The notes beneath the pieces are model-generated. The model saw only the letters and a program-made list of their open reading frames with translations, was not told the DNA's origin and ran no database searches. Shown one piece after another: positions 1 through 7,721 of a stretch of DNA of 64,000 nt. The DNA is from Streptomyces zagrosensis (lineage in GTDB: Bacteria; Actinomycetota; Actinomycetes; Streptomycetales; Streptomycetaceae): positions 470,751 to 534,750 of the forward strand of contig NZ_JACHJL010000004.1 in the NCBI RefSeq assembly GCF_014203645.1. Reading direction: 5' to 3'. Position 1 is the first letter of the stretch; the number at the start of each line of letters is the position of its first letter. A program made the position numbers and the translations under genes.

Positions 1-79
1 TCAGCCGGTGGGCTCGACCGGTTGCGCTCAGGAGTGCGGTGGACTCGACCGGATGGGCCGCGGCAGGCCGTCGCGGCGA

Positions 80-143
80 GCGGCGACAGACCGCCACGAC
101 GAGCGTTGACAAGACCGCCGCGGCCAGCGGTGGCAGACCGTCA
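80..143. repeat. Three imperfect ~16-bp direct repeats upstream of the LysR gene
   Basis: Three related blocks follow one another (gcggcgacagaccgcc, gcgttgacaagaccgcc, gcggtggcagaccgtc). They sit in the leader of the LysR-type gene, where LysR proteins often bind, but they are direct rather than inverted and may be only local duplications. I see no gene in bases 1-214; whether a minus-strand gene ends exactly at the left edge cannot be decided. Confidence 0.35.
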
Positions 144-200
144 TGGCCGGAAGCGTAGGCAGTCTCCGGATAGTCGCGGAAATGCCCGCGGACGGGCACT

Positions 201-206
201 TATGCT
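201..206 (+). promoter_or_regulatory. Candidate -10 box for a leaderless LysR transcript
   Basis: TATGCT ends 8 nt before the ATG at 215, so transcription would begin at or next to the start codon, as in many streptomycete leaderless mRNAs. There is no convincing -35 box at the usual distance. Confidence 0.35.
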
Positions 207-214
207 CAGGGGAC

Positions 215-1150
215 ATGAGTGGCGATACGAGCGATCACGGCACGCCCCAGGACGACCTCAGCCCGGCGGGGCTGCTAGGACTGCCCGATGTGGAGTTGCG
301 ACATTTGCGCGGCTTCGTAGCCGTGGCCGAGGAACGCAACTTCACCCATGCCGCGCAGCGACTACGCATCGGGCAGCCATCGCTCACCCGCACCGTGCGG
401 GCTCTGGAGGAGGCCGTGGGCGCCCAGCTACTGGAGCGCACCACCCGACATGTGGCCCTCACGGACGCGGGGCGGCGGCTCTACGCGGAGTTGGGGGTGC
501 TGCTGCCACGCCTCGGCGACGCGCTCCGCGCGCCCTGCCGGCATGCGACGCTGCGCCTTGGCTTCACCTCGCTGCTGCCGGTCGCCTGCGCGGAACTCAA
601 CGCGGCCTTCGAAGCCGCCACCGGCGCCCGCGTGCGCCTGGTCCGCCGGGACACTCCGCTAGCAGGTCTGGAGACCGGCGACTGCGATGTGGCGGTGCTA
701 CGGGGCGATGCGCCGCAGGACACCGTCCGCAGCCGGGTGGTCGCTCATGAGGCGCGAGTGGCGGTGGTGGCGCGCAGCGCCAAGGGCGCGGCGGCCTCCG
801 TCGCGGGCCGCCGCGTCATGGACTGGAGCGAACTGGCGCACCTGCCGCTGGTGGTCAACACCGTCACAGGCACCACCCGACCCGAGCTATGGCCCGTAGG
901 TCAGCGCCCCGAGTTGGCGTGCACCAGCGGCAACTTCGACGAGTGGCTTGAAGCCGTGGCCGCAGGCCACGGCATCGGGGTGGCACCGGAACCGGTCGCG
1001 CAGCGCCACACCCACCCCGGCCTACGCTTCATACGCCTGAAGAACGCGCCTGCGGTCGCGGTACGGCTCGCCATCCCCACCCGGGGCGCCCACCCGCTGG
1101 CGGTGCAGCACTACGCCATGACGGCCGCGAACTGGCCCAGCGGGGCGTAG
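215..1150 (+). CDS. LysR-family transcriptional regulator
   Basis: This is a 311-residue DNA-binding regulator. The N-terminal winged helix-turn-helix covers about residues 26-90 and contains the typical LysR stretch FVAVAEERNFTHAAQRL followed by QPSLTRTVRALE. A periplasmic-binding-like effector domain follows from about residue 105. The length is usual for the family. The ATG at 215 is preferred over an in-frame start at 143 because it places the HTH near the N-terminus and has a -10-like box just upstream. It converges on the yqgE homologue, with 14 bp between the two stops. Most LysR proteins control a divergent neighbour, but none is visible because the window begins just upstream, so target and ligand are unknown. 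Confidence 0.9.
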   Translation: MSGDTSDHGTPQDDLSPAGLLGLPDVELRHLRGFVAVAEERNFTHAAQRLRIGQPSLTRTVRALEEAVGAQLLERTTRHVALTDAGRRLYAELGVLLPRLGDALRAPCRHATLRLGFTSLLPVACAELNAAFEAATGARVRLVRRDTPLAGLETGDCDVAVLRGDAPQDTVRSRVVAHEARVAVVARSAKGAAASVAGRRVMDWSELAHLPLVVNTVTGTTRPELWPVGQRPELACTSGNFDEWLEAVAAGHGIGVAPEPVAQRHTHPGLRFIRLKNAPAVAVRLAIPTRGAHPLAVQHYAMTAANWPSGA

Positions 1151-1164
1151 CCCGTATCCCGCAG

Positions 1165-1815
1165 TCAGTTGAGCGACGCGTCGTCCGGATACGTGGCCAC
1201 CATCGCCAACTCGCTGCGCTGTCGCCGCAGCACGGAGCGCCACAGCTGTTCCGGATCGGGCGATGACACATCACCGGGCTCCGACTCCACGACGTACCAG
1301 GCGCCCTCGACCAGTTCCTCTTCCAACTGCCCCGGTCCCCACCCGGCGTACCCGGCGAAGATCCGCAACGAACCCACGGCGGGAGCGAGCAGTTCCGGCG
1401 GGGCCTCCAGATCGACAAGGCCGATCGCCCCATGCACCCGGCGCCAGCCGATGGGATCTCCCCTGCCAAGCCGCAGCCGAGAACGCGCGGCGGGCCCACC
1501 TCCGGCCGGCGGCGAGCCCGTACCGCTTACGCGCCCGCCCCCGGCCGCCGACTCGCCCGGCACGACCGCGACGCCCAGCGCCGAGTCGAGGGACACCGGG
1601 CCACCCTGGAACACCACGCCCGGCTCCCCCGCCAGCGCGGCCCACGCTTCGAGGATGTCGCCGACGCCGACTGGAGTAGGCCGGTTGAGTACGACGCCGA
1701 GCGAGCCCTCCTCATCGTGGTCAAGCAGGAGCACCACCGCACGGTCGAAGTTCGGGTCAGCCAGCGCCGGCGTGGCGACAAGCAGCCGTCCTGTGAGCGA
1801 GGACACCTCGGTCAT
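1165..1815 (-). CDS. YqgE/AlgH family protein
   Basis: A 216-residue member of the YqgE/AlgH (DUF179) family, a conserved cytoplasmic fold of uncertain biochemical role. The hallmark N-terminus is clear: SLTGRLLVATPALADPNFDR, then VVLLLDHDEEGSLGVVLNRP and VFQGGPV, with the C-terminal FAGYAGWGPGQLEEE signature. Streptomycete copies carry a longer Gly/Ser-rich middle, as here around residues 90-125. The start is the ATG at 1815, immediately before the conserved MTEVSSLTGRL; an in-frame upstream start at 1899 would add 28 unconserved residues. It lies divergent to murA, so the 250 bp between them should hold both promoters. Confidence 0.88.
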   Translation of the reverse strand: MTEVSSLTGRLLVATPALADPNFDRAVVLLLDHDEEGSLGVVLNRPTPVGVGDILEAWAALAGEPGVVFQGGPVSLDSALGVAVVPGESAAGGGRVSGTGSPPAGGGPAARSRLRLGRGDPIGWRRVHGAIGLVDLEAPPELLAPAVGSLRIFAGYAGWGPGQLEEELVEGAWYVVESEPGDVSSPDPEQLWRSVLRRQRSELAMVATYPDDASLN

Positions 1816-2066
1816 GGCCACATGATCCCGCACTTCGGGCCCGCGCGGGGGGCGGAATGGGAGGCCCGAGTGAGAGCAGTCGGGGGCGTACGACAGCAAC
1901 GACGGCGCACATCACTGCGCGTCCCGACTCGCACACGCACGGTGCGTACGACCCGCGGGGACGATGGCCGAGAGCCGTTCGGCCTTACGGAACGGCTCGC
2001 GTTGGCCATTACTCTTTTCTTTTGCCCCCCTTGCCCATCAAGGCCCATCCCAGGAACGCGAGACTT

Positions 2067-3407
2067 ATGACCGGCACCGACGATGTACTCCTTGTCCACG
2101 GCGGCACCCCGCTGGAGGGCGAGATCCGGGTCCGCGGCGCGAAGAACCTCGTGCCCAAGGCCATGGTCGCCGCACTGCTCGGCAGTGGGCCCAGCCGGCT
2201 GCGCAATGTCCCCGACATCCGCGATGTGCGGGTAGTGCGCGGTCTGTTGCAGCTCCACGGAGTCACCGTGCGCCCCGGGGAAGAAGCGGGCGAGCTGGTG
2301 TTGGACCCGTCACACGTCGAGAGCGCCAACGTCGCCGACATCGACGCACACGCCGGTTCCTCCCGCATCCCGATCCTGTTCTGCGGCCCGCTGCTGCACC
2401 GCCTCGGCCACGCGTTCATCCCCGGCCTGGGCGGCTGCGACATCGGCGGCCGGCCGATCGACTTTCACTTCGAGGTCCTGCGACAGTTCGGCGCGACCAT
2501 CGAGAAGCGGGCCGACGGCCAGTATCTGGAGGCCCCGCAGCGGCTGCGCGGCTGCAAGATCCGCCTCCCGTACCCATCGGTCGGCTCCACCGAGCAGGTG
2601 CTGCTGACCGCCGTACTGGCGGAGGGCGTCACCGAGCTGTCCAACGCGGCCGTCGAGCCGGAGATCGAAGACCTGATCTGCGTCCTGCAAAAAATGGGCG
2701 CGATCATCTCGATGGACACCGACCGCACGATCCGCATCACCGGCGTGGACAGCCTCAGCGGCTACAACCACCGCGCCCTGCCGGACCGACTCGAAGCGGC
2801 CTCCTGGGCGAGCGCCGCGCTCGCCACCGAGGGCAACATCTACGTCAAGGGCGCCCAGCAGCGCTCGATGATGACCTTCCTCAACACCTACCGCAAGGTC
2901 GGTGGCGCCTTCGAGATCGACGACGAGGGCATCCGCTTTTGGCACCCGGGCGGCCCGCTCAACGCCATCGCGCTGGAAACCGACGTCCACCCCGGCTTCC
3001 AGACCGACTGGCAGCAGCCGCTGGTCGTGGCGCTGACCCAGGCGTCGGGCCTGTCGATCGTGCACGAGACGGTGTACGAGTCGCGCCTTGGCTTCACCTC
3101 GGCGCTCAACCAGATGGGCGCCCACATCCAGCTCTACCGCGAGTGCCTCGGCGGCTCCGCCTGCCGCTTCGGCCAGCGCAACTTCCTGCACTCCGCGGTC
3201 GTCTCCGGACCCACCAAGCTCCAGGGCTCAGACCTGGTCATCCCCGACCTGCGCGGCGGCTTCTCGTACCTGATCGCCGCGCTTGCGGCGCAGGGCACGT
3301 CCCGCGTGCACGGCATCGAGCTGATCAACCGGGGCTACGAGAACTTCATGAGCAAGTTGGGCGAGCTCGGCGCAAAGGTGGAACGGCCCGCGGCGAGCGC
3401 CCGCTGA
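2067..3407 (+). CDS. murA: UDP-N-acetylglucosamine 1-carboxyvinyltransferase (MurA)
   Basis: This enzyme transfers enolpyruvate from PEP to UDP-GlcNAc, the first committed cytoplasmic step of peptidoglycan synthesis. The 446 residues match the family length. The substrate-binding GAKN motif is at residues 24-27. The loop sequence LGGCDIGGRP places the catalytic cysteine at residue 124, the position modified by fosfomycin; mycobacterial MurA has Asp there, so this protein should be fosfomycin sensitive at the target level. The ATG at 2067 gives the expected short N-terminus before the first beta strand; an upstream in-frame start at 1857 adds 70 unconserved residues. A strong hairpin at 3537-3571 ends the transcript. 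Confidence 0.96.
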   Translation: MTGTDDVLLVHGGTPLEGEIRVRGAKNLVPKAMVAALLGSGPSRLRNVPDIRDVRVVRGLLQLHGVTVRPGEEAGELVLDPSHVESANVADIDAHAGSSRIPILFCGPLLHRLGHAFIPGLGGCDIGGRPIDFHFEVLRQFGATIEKRADGQYLEAPQRLRGCKIRLPYPSVGSTEQVLLTAVLAEGVTELSNAAVEPEIEDLICVLQKMGAIISMDTDRTIRITGVDSLSGYNHRALPDRLEAASWASAALATEGNIYVKGAQQRSMMTFLNTYRKVGGAFEIDDEGIRFWHPGGPLNAIALETDVHPGFQTDWQQPLVVALTQASGLSIVHETVYESRLGFTSALNQMGAHIQLYRECLGGSACRFGQRNFLHSAVVSGPTKLQGSDLVIPDLRGGFSYLIAALAAQGTSRVHGIELINRGYENFMSKLGELGAKVERPAASAR

Positions 3408-3536
3408 GCCGGCTGCCCGAAACTCCACGGCACAGGGCCGCTCACCACGCTGCCCCGCGCCACGCCACGCACGCTTGCTGCCGCTGCCGGTACTGAGAGG
3501 TCGCTGGCATCGCTGGGCGACATCGCTTACGGCATC

Positions 3537-3575
3537 GCTGGGCGGCTCCGCACGGTAGAGAGCCGCCCAGCTCTG
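3537..3575 (+). terminator. Hairpin terminator of murA
   Basis: A perfect 12-bp inverted repeat (gctgggcggctc / gagccgcccagc) with an 11-nt loop lies 130 bp after the murA stop. It has no strong T-tract, as is common in streptomycetes. Confidence 0.75.
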
Positions 3576-3594
3576 TTGTGCGCTGCGGGCCGTT

Positions 3595-3616
3595 CCCGGC
3601 GCCGATCGGCGCCGGG
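3595..3616. repeat. Perfect 22-bp palindrome between convergent genes
   Basis: Eleven bases (cccggcgccga) are followed directly by their exact reverse complement, with no loop. It lies between the murA terminator and the 3' end of the luciferase-like gene. It could act as a cruciform, a protein-binding site, or part of a bidirectional terminator. Confidence 0.7.
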
Positions 3617-3675
3617 CCGGCCACATGGTTCACGGCAAAACGATCATGGCCGTAAACGACCGTTCAGGGCCGCAC

Positions 3676-4554
3676 CTAGCGAATGATTTCAGCCAGCCTG
3701 TCAACCTGGTCCGGATCGGCCGACCAGCAGTACAACATCACCTCGTCGGCCCCTATCTCCGCATAGCCTGCGATCGCCGCCCGGATCGCATCGGCCGTGC
3801 CCAGCAGGCCGCGGGCGACGTGCTCGGCGAAGTCAGAAAACGCGTAGTAGTCGCGTATGGCGCGCCGGGCCTCGTCCACCACCGGGTCCGGACCGATCGC
3901 CACGTTGACCTGGGCAACGAGCCGCGGCCGGCCCTCGCGACCAGCGCGCTGCCAGCCCTCCTCCACGGTGCGGAAGAGCCCGGTCAGCTGCGCGGGCGGC
4001 AACGAGGCGCCCAGGAAGCCATCGCCCCACTGACCGACGCGGGCCAGCGCGGCGGGAGCGAAGCCGCCGAACAAGATCTCCGGCCCACGCGCGCTGATGG
4101 GCGCCGGGCCCACCGGTCCGGTGTCGGGGACGCCTTCGACGCCGTCGCCGCCCGCCCACACGCGGCGCAGCACAGCGAGCCGTTCCTCCAGGGCGCGGCC
4201 CCGATGGCGGACATCGCCGCCCACGGCAAGAAAGTCGTCCTCCCGGCCGCCAATGCCAAGGCCCAGCGTGAACCGGCCATGTGAAATTCGGTCCAGGGTG
4301 GCGGCCTGCTTGGCGAGCAGCACCGGTTCGCGCAGCGGGGCGAGTAGTACCTCGGTCTGCACCCGGATGCGGCTGGTGGCCCCGGCGATGGCTGCCAGGG
4401 TGATCAGCGGCTCGGGGTTGTCGTAGACGAGCCGATCGAGCAGGCCGAGGGTGGCGAAGGGGCCGGCGTCGGCGCGCTTGGCCCAGGTCAGCAACGTGCC
4501 GGGGTCGCTGATGGGCAGGCCGATGCCAACCCGTACGGGCAAGGTGGTGGACAT
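3676..4554 (-). CDS. LLM-class (luciferase-like) flavin-dependent oxidoreductase
   Basis: A 292-residue TIM-barrel protein of the bacterial luciferase / F420-dependent reductase superfamily. Visible family marks are the N-terminal VRVGIGLPISDPG strand, the ATSRIRVQTEVLLAPLREP segment and the highly typical DRISHGRFTLGLGIGGREDD motif. Cofactor (FMN or F420) and substrate cannot be read from the sequence. The ATG at 4554 has a good ribosome-binding site (ggaggt, 10 nt upstream). It is a single gene, convergent with murA and with 610 bp of non-coding sequence on its 5' side, so it is probably transcribed alone. Confidence 0.85.
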   Translation of the reverse strand: MSTTLPVRVGIGLPISDPGTLLTWAKRADAGPFATLGLLDRLVYDNPEPLITLAAIAGATSRIRVQTEVLLAPLREPVLLAKQAATLDRISHGRFTLGLGIGGREDDFLAVGGDVRHRGRALEERLAVLRRVWAGGDGVEGVPDTGPVGPAPISARGPEILFGGFAPAALARVGQWGDGFLGASLPPAQLTGLFRTVEEGWQRAGREGRPRLVAQVNVAIGPDPVVDEARRAIRDYYAFSDFAEHVARGLLGTADAIRAAIAGYAEIGADEVMLYCWSADPDQVDRLAEIIR

Positions 4555-5112
4555 GGTGGGATGACCTCCGAAGGGGCGTTAGGGCATACGAAAACGCTGC
4601 CGCCCGCTCCCTGGCTTTGTGCGCGCTGCGCACGCGAGCCCGCTCCCCATTTGCGGCGTCATTCGATGGAGCGTGCTGTACGGAGTGGGCCGATCGTAGC
4701 CGCGACCCCCGACCACCGAAAAGCGATTTTCCGCGGCTCGCGAGCCCACCGACTCCGGCTCACGGACTCAGTCTTCCGTCCCCACATGCCGCACTGGCCC
4801 AGTTGCCGCCCCCCGTCCGGGCCGCCACGCTGGGCCGCCGCGGCGGGTCTCCACGCCGGATCTCCACGCCGGGCCCGTGAGCGCGCCGCAGCCCCATCGT
4901 GGGACCCAAATGGCCCGGATGCCCCGTAAGCGGCTCATAGCGCCGCACAGAGCCGTCTCTCCATGCCAGGGGTACCGCCCGCAGGACGCTGGAACCATAC
5001 CTTCCGCCGCCATGTCGCCGCGCAACCGCCGCCACGGGCCCCGGCCAAGCGGGTTCGGTGCGGACGAGCGCCCGCAAAGTGGCCCACATCACCACGGTCC
5101 CCAGCCATACGA
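4555..5112. other. Gene-free stretch between the LLM gene and HU
   Basis: No open frame here shows credible protein features or codon bias. The left end must carry the promoter of the LLM gene on the minus strand. The rest has many short GC-rich repeats (for example two close copies of ctccacgccgg around 4850) and ends at the HU terminator. Confidence 0.5.
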
Positions 5113-5147
5113 AAGGGCGGCCACCCGCACTGCGGGTGGCCGCCCTT
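5113..5147 (-). terminator. Hairpin terminator of the HU gene
   Basis: A perfect 16-bp stem (aagggcggccacccgc and its complement) with a 3-nt loop begins 18 bp past the HU stop codon. On the minus strand the stem is followed by a short T-rich run. Confidence 0.85.
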
Positions 5148-5164
5148 GTCGTGTGATGTGAGGC

Positions 5165-5443
5165 TCAGCCCTTGGCGGCTTCCTTGAGCTTGGAGCCCGC
5201 GGAAACCTTCACGCTGTAACCGGCCGGAATCTGGATGGGGTCGCCGGTCTGCGGGTTACGCGCGGTCCGAGCGGCACGGTGGGTGCGCTCGAAGGTCAGA
5301 AAGCCGGGGATGGTGACCTTCTCGTCGCCCTTGGCAACGACCTCACCAACGGTCTCGGCGAGGGCGGCCAGCACGGCGTCGGCGTCCTTGCGAGTCACCT
5401 CGGCGCGGTCGGCCAGCGCGGCCACCAGCTCACTGCGGTTCAT
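5165..5443 (-). CDS. hup: HU family nucleoid-associated DNA-binding protein
   Basis: A 92-residue histone-like protein that dimerises, bends DNA and compacts the nucleoid. The whole HU fold is present: helical MNRSELVAALADRAEV N-terminus, core GFLTFERTHRAARTARNPQTG, and the IPAGYSVKVSAGSKLKEAAK end that forms the DNA-gripping arm and C-terminal helix. It is the short, tail-less form of HU, unlike the lysine-rich HupS type. The ATG at 5443 is preceded by a gggag ribosome-binding site. Its place next to murA and the malic enzyme matches the S. coelicolor hupA neighbourhood as I recall it. Confidence 0.95.
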   Translation of the reverse strand: MNRSELVAALADRAEVTRKDADAVLAALAETVGEVVAKGDEKVTIPGFLTFERTHRAARTARNPQTGDPIQIPAGYSVKVSAGSKLKEAAKG

Positions 5444-5797
5444 GTTGTACTCCCGTGTTCTTCTTGCCAATGAGGCGTGAGATCGAAGCCGATGCTGCCA
5501 GGGCCCTCGGACAGTCCCCGGACCCGGGTCCGATCTTTCGATCTTTCCGCGCCCTTGGGGGTCCCCCCTGGACGAGGTCCTCGGGGGAGCATCCTGCCCG
5601 CACCTATGGCGCGAAAGCCAATCCGGCACCCTAGGGAGTCACACGAAAAGCGCCACTGCCTCATTGTGATGACGCTCCGTTCACTCCCGGCAGCTCACCG
5701 CAGGGTTCGCTTCGCGTCTTACTCCGAGGCTGCGGCCGTTATGCTGCCCGCCACCCTACGGCCGCCCCGGCGGCCCTCAGCACCGCGACGCGCCGTC
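5444..5797. other. Promoter region of hup with short palindromes and a dispersed-repeat-like element
   Basis: No gene is visible in these 354 bases. A 14-bp palindrome (cggacccgggtccg) lies near 5519-5532, two tandem gatctttc copies follow, and a compact palindromic element occupies 5554-5590. The hup promoter must lie here on the minus strand. The right half is the 3' flank of the malic enzyme gene. Confidence 0.5.
5554..5590. repeat. Short palindromic element of a type common between streptomycete genes
   Basis: The element starts cttgggggtcccccctgg and continues acgaggtcctcgggggagc. I recall near-identical sequences scattered through Streptomyces intergenic regions; this is from memory and was not searched. 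Confidence 0.45.
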
Positions 5798-7219
5798 CTA
5801 GACCGCCGTGGTGCCGGTCACAGCCTTGGCCGCGTTCCGTACGGCACCGGCCACCGCACCCGCGACCTTGTCGTTGAAGACGGAGGGGATGATGTAGTTC
5901 GCGTTCAACTCGTCGTCAAGGACCACGTCGGCGAGCGCGCGAGCAGCGGCCAGCATCATCCGGGTGTTCACGGTACGTGACTGAGCGTCGAGGAGACCGC
6001 GGAAAACGCCCGGGAAAACCAGTACGTTATTGATCTGATTTGGGAAGTCTGACCGGCCGGTGGCCACGACGGCCGCGGTCTGCCGAGCCACCCCCGGGTC
6101 CACCTCGGGGTCGGGGTTGGCCAGCGCGAAAACGATCGCGTCGTGCGCCATCGCGGCCACGTCATCGCCGCTGAGTACGTTGGGCGCACTGACACCGATG
6201 AACACGTCGGCACCCACCACGGCCTGCTTGAGGGTGCCGGTGACGTTCTCCGGGTTGGTGTTGTCCGCGATCCAGCGCAGCGGGGAGTCGGGATCGGCGC
6301 CGACCAGGTCCTGGCGCCCGGAGTGCACCACTCCGTGAATGTCGGCGACCACCGCGTGCCGCAAGCCGGCGGCGATCAGGAGCTTGAGGATCGCCGTGCC
6401 CGCCGCGCCGGCGCCGGACATGACGACCCGTACGTCCTCGGTCTTCTTGCCCACCACGCGCAGCGCGTTGGTCAGCGCTGCGAGCACCACGATGGCGGTG
6501 CCGTGCTGGTCGTCGTGGAAGACCGGAATGTCCAGCGCCTCGCGCAGCCGGGCCTCGATCTCGAAGCAGCGGGGGGCGGAGATGTCCTCCAGGTTGATGC
6601 CGGCGAAGCCCGGCGCGATGGCCTTGACGATCGCGACGATGGCGTCCGTGTCCTGAGTGTCAAGGCACAGCGGCCAGGCGTCGATCCCCGCGAACCGCTT
6701 GAACAGCGCGGCCTTGCCCTCCATTACCGGCAGCGCGGCCATGGGCCCGATGTTGCCAAGGCCGAGCACGGCGGAGCCATCGGTGACCACGGCGACACTG
6801 TTGCGCTTGATGGTCAGCCGGCGGGCGTCCTCGGGGTTCTCGGCGATGGCCTGACAGACCCGGGCGACACCTGGCGTGTAGACCATCGACAGGTCGTCAC
6901 GGTTGCGGATGGGGTGCTTGGACGACATTTCGATCTTGCCGCCGAGGTGCATCAGGAACGTACGGTCGGAGACCTTGCCGAGAGACACCCCCTCGATGCC
7001 GCGCAGCTTCTCGACGATCTCGTCGGCGTGCGCGGTGGAGGTCGCGGCAATGGTGACGTCGATCCGCAGCTTTTCGTGGCCGGAGGCGGTGACGTCGAGT
7101 CCGGTGACCGAACCGCCGGAGGACTCCACGGCGGTGGTGAGCTGGCTGACCGCGGTCCCGCTCGCGGGGACCTCCAGCCGGACCGTCATCGAGTACGAGA
7201 CGCTAGGCGCCGTTGCCAT
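5798..7219 (-). CDS. NAD(P)-dependent malic enzyme with N-terminal ACT domain
   Basis: This oxidatively decarboxylates malate to pyruvate, linking the TCA cycle to gluconeogenesis and NAD(P)H supply. The 473-residue protein has an N-terminal ACT-like regulatory region (about residues 10-85, from [13 protein letters not shown]), then the malic domain with [19 protein letters not shown], the metal-binding [14 protein letters not shown] and [11 protein letters not shown] motifs, and a C-terminal NAD-binding domain with GAGAAGTA. The ACT domain suggests control by a small metabolite, probably an amino acid. The start chosen is the ATG at 7219 behind agaggaag; an in-frame start at 7279 adds 20 unlikely residues. 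Preference for NAD or NADP is not evident. Confidence 0.93.
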   Translation of the reverse strand: MATAPSVSYSMTVRLEVPASGTAVSQLTTAVESSGGSVTGLDVTASGHEKLRIDVTIAATSTAHADEIVEKLRGIEGVSLGKVSDRTFLMHLGGKIEMSSKHPIRNRDDLSMVYTPGVARVCQAIAENPEDARRLTIKRNSVAVVTDGSAVLGLGNIGPMAALPVMEGKAALFKRFAGIDAWPLCLDTQDTDAIVAIVKAIAPGFAGINLEDISAPRCFEIEARLREALDIPVFHDDQHGTAIVVLAALTNALRVVGKKTEDVRVVMSGAGAAGTAILKLLIAAGLRHAVVADIHGVVHSGRQDLVGADPDSPLRWIADNTNPENVTGTLKQAVVGADVFIGVSAPNVLSGDDVAAMAHDAIVFALANPDPEVDPGVARQTAAVVATGRSDFPNQINNVLVFPGVFRGLLDAQSRTVNTRMMLAAARALADVVLDDELNANYIIPSVFNDKVAGAVAGAVRNAAKAVTGTTAV

Positions 7220-7721
7220 GGCCGACTTCCTCTGCTTTCCCTTGTTCCCTTGGAGCGCGGCCACGCCGAGGCGTGCCACCCACTAATGGTCCCACCTACC
7301 AGTCGGTACTCGGTAACCACCCCGCGTCCGCCCCGCATCCGGCAGGTGGCGGAAGAGTTCTTTCACCCGGCGAGGTTTCGCGTCGCCAGCGGAAGCTCTC
7401 GCCCGAGATGACGCGATGGGCTGCTGAGGCGGGATTGGCATCTCGGCTGAGTTTGTTAGCCTGGATGTGACGCCGGCCCGATCCACGCCCCCGGGCCCAA
7501 CCTTCGTCGCTACGAGCGACCACTTGCCGCGAGGCGAGCATGGCGGGTCGGTGTCACCTAAGCGTTCACATGGGGCGCCCCACCAGCGGTGGGGCGCCCC
7601 ATTGCGTTCCGGCCGGGCCAGCGCCGGCGGGTCGAGGCCAGCGGACCAGCGCCAGTGGGCCGGGCGCCGGCCGGGTGCGACCCGCGCCCCGACCCAGCGC
7701 CCGCGCCACTGGTTGCTGCGA
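7220..7721. other. Intergenic region between the helicase and the malic enzyme
   Basis: Both flanking genes are on the minus strand, so the promoter of the malic enzyme lies in the right-to-left upstream part (about 7230-7400). A plus-strand promoter-like pair (ttggca, 16 nt, tagcct near 7434-7461) has no credible gene behind it. The helicase terminator is at 7571-7601. No coding sequence is seen. Confidence 0.5.
7571..7601 (-). terminator. Hairpin terminator of the HelD-like gene
   Basis: A perfect 14-bp stem (tggggcgccccacc / ggtggggcgcccca) with a 3-nt loop lies 120 bp past the helicase stop. Confidence 0.75.

Noticed and set aside
7434..7470. Plus-strand promoter-like pair with a short frame ending at 7470
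   Set aside because: No ribosome-binding site or credible product follows; both neighbours are on the other strand.
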